Shown: in pieces, positions 24,616 through 29,966 of the stretch | Position numbering within the stretch: the first letter of the stretch is position 1 | How the letters are laid out: each line of letters begins with the position of its first letter | Origin: SOKG01 sp964449845 | GTDB lineage: Bacteria; Chloroflexota; Dehalococcoidia; SZUA-161 | Assembly: GCA_964449845.1 (NCBI GenBank) | Contig: CAYVES010000009.1 | Coordinates: 1 to 31,900, forward strand | Direction: 5' to 3' | DNA: 31,900 nt | The notes under the pieces: model-generated | Told to the model about the DNA's origin: nothing | Databases searched by the model: none | Seen by the model: the letters and a program-made list of their open reading frames with translations, nothing else | Program-made: the position numbers and the translations under genes

Positions 24616-25908
24616 CTACCGGAGGGAATCAGCTATCCCGCTGATCTGGCGCCAGCCGACATGCTTGTCTATTACGTGGTGTTTCCCTTGGGCATCGTCG
24701 TACTCAATGCGCCAGGATATGCCCCTGCCCGCGCTGGCAAGATTCGGCTTTCCACCTTTGATTGTGATGGTGTCTTTGCTCCAGGCGGACTCGCCAGCGG
24801 GAATGTCGCCAATTGTGACGGTGGGGTCGGTAACTCTAACGTTGGCGGGCCAGCTCGTTATGGTAGCGGTGACGTTGAACACATCCTCTGTACCTACATT
24901 CTTGAACTGGATTTGCATCTTCCCCGGGGCTTTATCCTGCCATTCGAGTTCGACTGGTGTTACGGCAGACGTTGAGAACTCATGGGGATAGTCCCAAATG
25001 ATGCCGTTATTACCCACAGCGTAGTAGCGATAAGGATTGCCGCGATATTCCCAAATGTCGAAAAGATGGTCGCTGGCGGTTTGGTACGGATTCCATTCTT
25101 TAGTATCAGAGTCTTGTAGCAGGATCACCCCACCTTCACCCACAGCCCAACTACGAGCGATACCAAAAAGCGTGGCCGTGCTGTTAACTGTCTCTGGAAT
25201 CCAGAGGTCTGATGGGTTGCCATCATAGTACAGGATTATGCCTCCCTGGCCCACGGCATACACTTGGGTTGCGGAACGGCCAAAGACATCCAGAAGATCA
25301 ACTGGGAAGAAGTGGATCATGTGGTCCCAGGTGATGCCGTCGTAGTGGAGGATAATGCCCTTGTCACCCACGGCAAATACATTATCTGGTGCCGACCCCC
25401 AGACGGCGTTAAGGCCCCAGTCCCCGTCGTCGGACCACACCACTTCCCACTCGATGCCATCATAGTGCTCGATCACAGACCCAATGCCCTCATGGCCGCC
25501 GACGGCGAAGACATCGTCATGGGCAGTGCCCCAGACGTCGTAGAGATATTTCGGGTGGCTGCCACCCATGTCAGTCCAGTTGATGCCATCATAGTGCAAC
25601 ACCACCCCGTAGTTACCGGGATCAGCACAACCCACGGCGAAGACATCATCATGGGCAGTGCCCCAGACCTCCCAAAGATTATACATATCTGGCAGGGTAG
25701 GGGTGACCATTTCACTCCAGTTGGCGCCGTCGTCACAGTGCAAGATGGTAGGCGACATAAATCCACCCACGGCGAAGATATCACTTGCACTAATGCCCCA
25801 GACGCCCCAGAGTGGTTGCGTGGTGGGGCTTTCCATAGGCTTCCAGATGCAGCCTGTCAGGGCAACGAGCACCACTAAGATTGCCAACAGACCCAATGCC
25901 TTTCTCAC
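24616..25908 (-). CDS. Lipoprotein with seven-repeat beta-propeller and C-terminal beta domain
   Basis: A 430-aa secreted lipoprotein. The signal peptide ends in the lipobox LTGC (Cys20). Residues 33 to about 310 hold seven repeats of about 44 residues with the core VWG-x4-DVFAVG followed by G-x-I-LHYDG-x2-W, so a seven-bladed beta-propeller is predicted. Blades 6 and 7 are degenerate. A C-terminal domain of about 110 residues (VELEWQDKAPGKMQIQFKN onward) looks like an Ig-like or CARDB-type beta-sandwich. The start is a GTG at 25908 with GGAGG seven bases upstream. A near-consensus promoter lies 200 bases further up. No enzymatic motif is seen; a binding role at the cell surface is inference. 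Confidence 0.85.
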   Translation of the reverse strand: MRKALGLLAILVVLVALTGCIWKPMESPTTQPLWGVWGISASDIFAVGGFMSPTILHCDDGANWSEMVTPTLPDMYNLWEVWGTAHDDVFAVGCADPGNYGVVLHYDGINWTDMGGSHPKYLYDVWGTAHDDVFAVGGHEGIGSVIEHYDGIEWEVVWSDDGDWGLNAVWGSAPDNVFAVGDKGIILHYDGITWDHMIHFFPVDLLDVFGRSATQVYAVGQGGIILYYDGNPSDLWIPETVNSTATLFGIARSWAVGEGGVILLQDSDTKEWNPYQTASDHLFDIWEYRGNPYRYYAVGNNGIIWDYPHEFSTSAVTPVELEWQDKAPGKMQIQFKNVGTEDVFNVTATITSWPANVRVTDPTVTIGDIPAGESAWSKDTITIKGGKPNLASAGRGISWRIEYDDAQGKHHVIDKHVGWRQISGIADSLR

Positions 25909-26115
25909 CTTGATACCTCCTTGACATATTTAGTTTGGTCAAAGCACCCATGACCCATGGCTCTCAGCCCTGGGTTGCACTGTGAACTGCTCTTCAGCCT
26001 GAGCAGTATATCTAAAAACGAACTAAGCGACCTCTGGTCGCACTGCGGTCTGCCCGTCACAGCGAGGATAGCGAAGACTTTGGGTGGTTTCCAGCCCGTT
26101 GTCGTAGGCTGAGGT
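25909..26115 (-). promoter_or_regulatory. Long structured leader of the propeller lipoprotein gene
   Basis: About 200 bases separate the predicted transcript start (near 26109) from the GTG. Inside are ACTGCTC/GAGCAGT (25986-26007, eight-base loop) and GCGACC/GGTCGC (26027-26041, three-base loop). I recognise no riboswitch class and no gene in this stretch. Confidence 0.35.
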
Positions 26116-26144
26116 CTTATAACATCTTTCGTGAATGCTGTCAA
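26116..26144 (-). promoter_or_regulatory. Near-consensus promoter for the propeller lipoprotein
   Basis: On the minus strand a perfect TTGACA (26144-26139) and TATAAG (26121-26116) are separated by 17 bases. It is the best promoter match in the window and faces the lipoprotein gene at 25908. Confidence 0.7.
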
Positions 26145-26154
26145 TACACTTATC

Positions 26155-26346
26155 TTACCCTAACCTCCACTTTCCTATCCTGCCCTTCATTTCCTTGTGT
26201 TTTCCTACCACGATATCTATGAAGCTGACGAGGTTGGGGCAAAAATCTGGCGAGTTGGTAGCTTCGAGGAAGTGTACATCTGCCATTAGGGCTGGAAAGC
26301 ATTGGGGCGTATCTGGGGCTATGCAATCGTGTAGGATGTCCGCTCT
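26155..26346 (-). pseudogene. Open frame directly continuing cooC past its TAG
   Basis: The cooC reading frame continues for 63 codons after its TAG, to a TAA at 26155-26157. The translation looks protein-like (RADILHDCIAPDTPQ at its start) and includes one ATG at 26286 that would give 43 residues, but no ribosome site precedes it. I do not recognise it. It may be a decayed gene fragment, a chance open frame, or a cooC extension. CooC itself ends at a normal family length. The rest of the 26145-26346 gap holds nothing else I can identify. Confidence 0.25.
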
Positions 26347-27108
26347 CTACCCAATTTGATAGGCGGCCTTTTGCAGGATTTCCCTGACTGATAGCGCAGC
26401 AGGTGAATCCTCGGGTAGTTCCAGCAGCGATTTGCCGTCCAGGTTATACTCCTCAACCCTGGCATCGTAATCTATCCTACCGAGGTATGCCCCGCCATTA
26501 CTCTGGATGCGTTTCTCCAGTTCGTCGTTGAACCTGTAGTTCGCCACCATATAGAGGTTTTGGTAAGTGATGCCTACTTCTCTGGTGAGTCTTTGTATCC
26601 TATCTACGTTCTTCAGGGATTTCATAGACGGGTCCAGAATAATGAACAGGTCGTCTATTTCTGAAGTCACCTTCCTGTTGAGGTGCTCCAGCCCGGCCGG
26701 CGCATCTATCAAGGTGTGGGCGTAGTTCTGGGCAAGCCGGGGAATAATCCCCCTGAGCAGATTATTTGGTGCGCAGTAGCATCCGTCGGTCCACTTCACC
26801 CCAAGGGATACCAGGTCAAATTCCTTTGCCTCATAGATACATTCACTGCTGAATAGATACTGTATTTTTTCAGGTATGGGCATGGCGCTCAGCTCTTCAT
26901 AGCCCTCCTTTTTCTGAATGTCGTAGAGAATGTCCAGAACCGTCCTCACGCCTTCCCTCTCCAGGTCTATTCCCAGCATGTCGGCCAGACTCTGGTCGGG
27001 ATCGATGTCGATAAGCAGCAACGGGCGAGCCAGGTATCTGGTGGCTAGAGCCGTGAAGGTCGTCTTCCCGCTACCACCCCTGCCCGTAGATACGATTTTC
27101 CTTCCCAT
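26347..27108 (-). CDS. cooC: CooC-type nickel-insertion ATPase
   Basis: A P-loop ATPase of the MinD/ParA-like family, about 253 aa, related to CooC, which helps insert nickel into the C-cluster of CO dehydrogenase. The deviant Walker A is GRGGSGKTT, with Arg where the family's signature lysine is usual. The CXC motif that binds metal in CooC dimers is present in GCYCAPN (Cys110 and Cys112 with this start). The LIDAPAGLEHLNRK segment matches the Walker B region. The ATG at 27108 is preferred over a GTG at 27117 because AAGGTGAG lies at the right distance. A CooT gene and an unknown 94-aa gene stand upstream in the same direction. Confidence 0.85.
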   Translation of the reverse strand: MGRKIVSTGRGGSGKTTFTALATRYLARPLLLIDIDPDQSLADMLGIDLEREGVRTVLDILYDIQKKEGYEELSAMPIPEKIQYLFSSECIYEAKEFDLVSLGVKWTDGCYCAPNNLLRGIIPRLAQNYAHTLIDAPAGLEHLNRKVTSEIDDLFIILDPSMKSLKNVDRIQRLTREVGITYQNLYMVANYRFNDELEKRIQSNGGAYLGRIDYDARVEEYNLDGKSLLELPEDSPAALSVREILQKAAYQIG

Positions 27109-27170
27109 GTAGCTCACCTTCCCATTCTTTCACCGTAATCTTTCACTATGATTGCTCACCCCTTGGCACG

Positions 27171-27455
27171 TTATGTCAACTGGCCTGTTTCGGCTGATTT
27201 CTTTGCCCAAATACGGTACATCTTCTCTCCGCCTTCCTCGAAGCACTTGAATCCCCTCGAATCTATTTCTTCCACCTCCACATTCTCCTCGCCGCACAAC
27301 TCTGTAGTCTGGTCCAGCCAGTTTCGAAAGTGGGCCCCTCCCCCAAAGTAGACTTTTCTCCATATATTGCCTTTCTCGTCTACTCGCTCCGCGACCAGAT
27401 TCTCCTCTGCCATTCTTTCTTCCGGTCCATCTTCCTCAGTCACTTCTTTCTCCAT
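27171..27455 (-). CDS. Unknown 94-aa protein between cooT and cooC
   Basis: A small soluble protein with an acidic N-terminus (MEKEVTEEDGPEER) and a compact core with the segment WRKVYFGGGAHFRNWLDQ, then ENVEVEEIDSRGFKCFEEGG and KMYRIWAKK. Two cysteines (Cys54 and Cys71) are present. I recognise no named family. The frame is open further upstream (to 27515), but that part overlaps dispersed repeat sequence, so it is excluded. An ATG at 27413 with GGAAGAAAG upstream is an alternative start. Its place between cooT and cooC suggests a part in the same metal-handling process, which is inference. Confidence 0.7.
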   Translation of the reverse strand: MEKEVTEEDGPEERMAEENLVAERVDEKGNIWRKVYFGGGAHFRNWLDQTTELCGEENVEVEEIDSRGFKCFEEGGEKMYRIWAKKSAETGQLT

Positions 27456-27500
27456 CGGTGTTTTGATGAGAGGATAACAGGCGGCTCTACATGCAAAGTA

Positions 27501-27600
27501 TCGTTGCGAGCGCAACGAAGCAATCTTGCGGTTCTTTTTTCGACTCGCCTCTGAGATTGCTTCGTCGCCCCTTCGACTGGCTCAGGGCTCCTCGCAATGA
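27501..27600. repeat. 100-bp inverted-repeat element (MITE-like)
   Basis: The outer arms TCGTTGCGAG and CTCGCAATGA match at nine of ten positions when reverse-complemented. The inner 11-base arms CGAAGCAATCT (27516-27526) and AGATTGCTTCG (27554-27564) match perfectly. The right side also holds CCCCTTCGACTGGCTCAGGG, an inset I recall from repeats of this type. I know the element as a dispersed intergenic repeat in Chloroflexota and other genomes. Its translations are often mis-annotated as small proteins ending in CARNDT, as would happen at 27440-27637. Confidence 0.75.
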
Positions 27601-27653
27601 CATGACGTCGCGATAACCTCATGCATTTTGCTGCCATTCACGGGGTACGTCTC

Positions 27654-27833
27654 CTATTCGATTATGAGCTTAGAGTTCATGAAATCTATCTCGTGTATCC
27701 TTCCCTGGAGAACCTTCCTATCCCCGAAAAGGGTCTCTAGCTCAAGCTCATTGCCATCGATTCTCACATGGGCTATCTCTTGCAGGATTGGCTGATCGCT
27801 TTCCGTGCTTCGATAGGCGGCTGCGAGGCACAT
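27654..27833 (-). CDS. cooT: CooT-family nickel-binding protein
   Basis: A 59-codon gene too short for usual ORF cut-offs. The product starts MCLAAAYRST, carries VRIDGNELELETLFGD in the middle and ends RIHEIDFMNSKLIIE. This matches the CooT family, small dimeric nickel-binding proteins whose second residue is the conserved cysteine (Cys2) and whose C-terminus has the IDFxNS motif. CooT supports CO dehydrogenase maturation where studied. The start is supported by a strong GGGAGGTGAG five bases before the ATG. It lies upstream of the 94-aa gene and cooC on the same strand, though a 100-bp repeat stands between. Family call from recalled motif; very likely a real gene. Confidence 0.85.
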   Translation of the reverse strand: MCLAAAYRSTESDQPILQEIAHVRIDGNELELETLFGDRKVLQGRIHEIDFMNSKLIIE

Positions 27834-27886
27834 TTTCTCACCTCCCTGGCTAGAAATTGGGGTTGTCTGATTGGAGTTCGGCCTGG

Positions 27887-28045
27887 CTATTTCCCTGGCC
27901 TCTTGTCCTCCTTTCCCGCATCAGAAATTAAGGTATCTATGATTTTTCCAATTTCCCGCGCCGTCTCTTTCGATTGCAGGGAACGCCCCTCAAAGGCAAG
28001 CCTTAAGAATCTCTGGGGCGTACTGGATACATCCGATCGTATCCA
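27887..28045 (-). pseudogene. Startless open fragment upstream of cooT
   Basis: A 52-codon open frame between two TAG codons with a coding-like sequence: SSTPQRFLRLAFEG, then SKETAREIGKIIDTLISD and a lysine-rich end. No ATG, GTG or TTG begins it; only a CTG 24 codons in could. I do not recognise it. A degraded gene, a gene with a sequence error near its start, or chance are all possible. The rest of the gap between cooT and the ferredoxin gene (28046-28086) is AT-rich and may hold a promoter I cannot resolve. Confidence 0.3.
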
Positions 28046-28086
28046 CTAATAACGCAATAATTAGCTAATAATACTTGCCTGATATC

Positions 28087-28296
28087 TCACATCATCCTAA
28101 TCGCCTTCAAAGGGCAAGCCTTGACGCACTTGGCGCAGCTGTGACACCACTTCCCCGGATTGATCTCCGGCACTTCGTAGGGCCCTTCCTGCACCAAACT
28201 GCCGTACTCACACTCAAGCGCGGCTACGCAAACCCCTTTATCGCATTTCTCGGGCTGGCACTTGGCATAGTCTATAGCAGGAATCTTCTTGGGCAT
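28087..28296 (-). CDS. Small 2x[4Fe-4S] ferredoxin-like protein
   Basis: A 69-aa protein with eight cysteines in two groups. The second, Cys51/54/57/61 (CHSCAKCVKACP), is a canonical [4Fe-4S] motif. The first, Cys13/18/23/29 (IDYAKCQPEKCDKGVC), has wider spacing and resembles the N-terminal motif of ABCE1/RLI proteins and related ferredoxins. It probably transfers electrons at low potential. Its start overlaps the preceding coiled-coil gene by 25 bases, so expression is likely coupled. It is the last gene before a 250-base gap. Confidence 0.88.
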   Translation of the reverse strand: MPKKIPAIDYAKCQPEKCDKGVCVAALECEYGSLVQEGPYEVPEINPGKWCHSCAKCVKACPLKAIRMM

Positions 28297-28442
28297 CGGA
28301 GTTTCTTCTTCCGCGCTCTCTCAAGTTGCTCTTCGAGCTCCTCAAGCTCCTCCAGCATTGATGGTGGGACTGAGTGCGGAGGAATGCGCCGCTTGACCTC
28401 AGCGATCTTCTCCTCAAGCTCCTTGATACTCTGGCTATTCAT
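28272..28442 (-). CDS. Short coiled-coil protein of unknown function
   Basis: A 56-aa protein, MNSQSIKELEEKIAEVKRR then IPPHSVPPSM, then a second acidic helix LEELEELEEQLERARKKK and a basic tail with Cys51. Two heptad-like helices joined by a proline turn suggest a helical hairpin. A GTG at 28457 is an alternative start. The HSVPPSM turn is a pattern I recall in small proteins of anaerobes next to redox genes, but no function is assigned. It stands between thioredoxin and ferredoxin genes and overlaps the latter. Confidence 0.72.
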   Translation of the reverse strand: MNSQSIKELEEKIAEVKRRIPPHSVPPSMLEELEELEEQLERARKKKLRCPRRFLL

Positions 28443-28470
28443 TTGCAGAAACCCCACTATATGCCGTTGG

Positions 28471-28788
28471 CTAGAGCAAAGCCTCGACCTTGGGCCGAAT
28501 CATGCTCTCAGGAAGTGCGCCAAGGCTCTCGTCCACCTTCTGCCCATCCTTGAAAAAGATTAGCAAGGGTATGCTCATAATCTGGTATTTCATAGCTGTC
28601 TGAGGGTTTTCATCCACATTCAGCTTACAGAACTTGACTTTGCCCCTATGTTCGTCTGCCAACTTCTCCGTTATTGGCGCGATCATACGGCATGGAGCAC
28701 ACCACGGTGCCCAGAAATCCACCACGGCAGGCAAGCCTGATTTTAGAACCTCGTCTTCGAAGTTCTGGTCTGTGAGGTCTAGTATCAT
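28471..28788 (-). CDS. trxA: Thioredoxin
   Basis: A 105-aa thioredoxin with the usual fold elements and the active site WCAPC (Cys30 and Cys33), which differs from the common WCGPC by Ala for Gly. The cis-proline that faces the active site is Pro74 (SIPLLIFF), and the interior aspartate (Asp24, VVDFWAPW) is present. It likely reduces disulfides in the cytoplasm. An unusual second thioredoxin-like gene ends 24 bases upstream; the two appear co-transcribed with the Fe-S proteins around them. Confidence 0.95.
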   Translation of the reverse strand: MILDLTDQNFEDEVLKSGLPAVVDFWAPWCAPCRMIAPITEKLADEHRGKVKFCKLNVDENPQTAMKYQIMSIPLLIFFKDGQKVDESLGALPESMIRPKVEALL

Positions 28789-28812
28789 CGGGGCCTCCTC
28801 TTCTATAGATAT

Positions 28813-29151
28813 CTATGGAGAATGCTCGTTTTCTGCGATCAGCGCATTCAGAGTGTTTTTGAGATAAGCTTTGGATTGGAATCCCCCCAGCTTTTTCACG
28901 GCTTCACCGTGCTGGAAAAGAAGCACAGCGGGCAAAGGAAGGATATTGTACCTTGCCGCCAGTTCAGGCTCCTCTTCGGCATCGATTCTGACGAACTTTA
29001 TTCTTCCCTCGTACTCTTCAGTCAGGTACTCTGTGACCAAACAAAGAGCAAAGCATGCCCCACACTGGGAAGTCATGAAACACGCGAAAACCGGGACATC
29101 CGATTTCACTACCTCGCCCTCGAAATCTCGACCAGTCACATCTATTATCAT
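28813..29151 (-). CDS. Divergent thioredoxin-like protein, CGAC active site
   Basis: A 112-aa thioredoxin-fold protein aligned closely with its neighbour (MIIDVTGRDFEGEVVKSDVP against MILDLTDQNFEDEVLKSGLP), so probably a paralogue by tandem duplication. The active-site motif is QCGACFALC: Cys30 and Cys33 form the CXXC, the preceding Trp is lost, and extra cysteines stand at Cys24 and Cys37. The buried Asp is replaced by Ala/Cys context (VFACFMTS). The cis-proline (Pro74) is kept. It probably has a different redox potential or partner, perhaps a metal or Fe-S role. Ribosome site GGAGAG upstream. Confidence 0.88.
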   Translation of the reverse strand: MIIDVTGRDFEGEVVKSDVPVFACFMTSQCGACFALCLVTEYLTEEYEGRIKFVRIDAEEEPELAARYNILPLPAVLLFQHGEAVKKLGGFQSKAYLKNTLNALIAENEHSP

Positions 29152-29270
29152 GGTACTCTCCTTCCTCTGCTACCTTCCTTGGATATGCCGCACGGTATCC
29201 ACCCTTCTAGATTGTCTTAGCGCTGTAGCCTTTCAATCCTTTCCAGCAGGTCACCTGTCCCTGTAAGTCG

Positions 29271-29966
29271 TCATCTTCTTGCCGTTATCGCTTCTCCTTT
29301 GACATGATTTGTTTTAGCCCTGTTTTCATCTTTGAACGCTAGCGCCCCCACCGGGCACACCGCGACGCAATCGCCGCAGCCCTCACAGCCGGACTCGGCA
29401 ATGGGCCTGTTGTTAAAGGTGGTGACCACACGCTGGAAGCCACGCCGGGCAAAGCCCAGGACTCCTATGCCCAGCCGCTCCCGACATGCCCAGACGCACT
29501 TGCCGCAGAGTACGCACTTGTTGGGGTCGTAGGTGAAGACCGGGCTGCTTGAATCTATTGGGAGTTCCCGCTCAATCTTTCTGAACCGTTTCGAGTTCAG
29601 CTTTACCCGCAGGTGAGCGGCGATCTTTTGGAGCTCGCAGGCGCGATTGGCGGGACAGTGGGCGCAATCCACTGGATGGCTGGCCAGAAGAAGCTCGAGA
29701 GCAGTGCGCGCCAGCCTTTGAGCTTTGGGGCCCTGAGTGTTCACCGTCATGCCCTCTTCTACAGTCTCGGTGCAGGCAGTGACGGGTCCGTTGCGGCCCT
29801 CGATCTCGACAAAGCAGAGACGGCAACCGGCGAAAGCTGTTGATGCCTCGCGGATGGCGCACAGGTTGGGTATGTAGATGCCGTTGTCAAGAGCTGCCCA
29901 GAGCAGCTTCTCACCCTTGGGAGCCTTTATCCTCTTGCCGTCTATTGCCAGCGAGACAGTGTTCAT
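29271..29966 (-). CDS. hoxU: HoxU/NuoG-N-terminus-like Fe-S protein
   Basis: A 231-aa electron-transfer subunit. It has a plant-type [2Fe-2S] domain (Cys36/48/51/65), a His-Cys3 motif typical of NuoG (His97, Cys101/104/110), and two [4Fe-4S] motifs (Cys151/154/157/161 and Cys194/197/200/204). It equals the N-terminal part of NuoG or the HoxU/HydA-type subunit of bidirectional or bifurcating hydrogenases and formate dehydrogenases. No catalytic hydrogenase or molybdopterin domain follows, so the partner must be encoded elsewhere. The ATG overlaps the end of the nuoF homologue (ATGA), so the two are coupled and should form one NAD(P)H-handling unit. Confidence 0.93.
   Translation of the reverse strand: MNTVSLAIDGKRIKAPKGEKLLWAALDNGIYIPNLCAIREASTAFAGCRLCFVEIEGRNGPVTACTETVEEGMTVNTQGPKAQRLARTALELLLASHPVDCAHCPANRACELQKIAAHLRVKLNSKRFRKIERELPIDSSSPVFTYDPNKCVLCGKCVWACRERLGIGVLGFARRGFQRVVTTFNNRPIAESGCEGCGDCVAVCPVGALAFKDENRAKTNHVKGEAITARR

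Noticed and set aside
25905..26144. Minus-strand 79-aa frame upstream of the propeller gene
   Set aside because: It covers the predicted promoter and leader of that gene, and its sequence is not protein-like.
27440..27637. Minus-strand small protein ending in LLRCARNDT
   Set aside because: It is the translation of the 100-bp inverted repeat, a known source of false gene calls.
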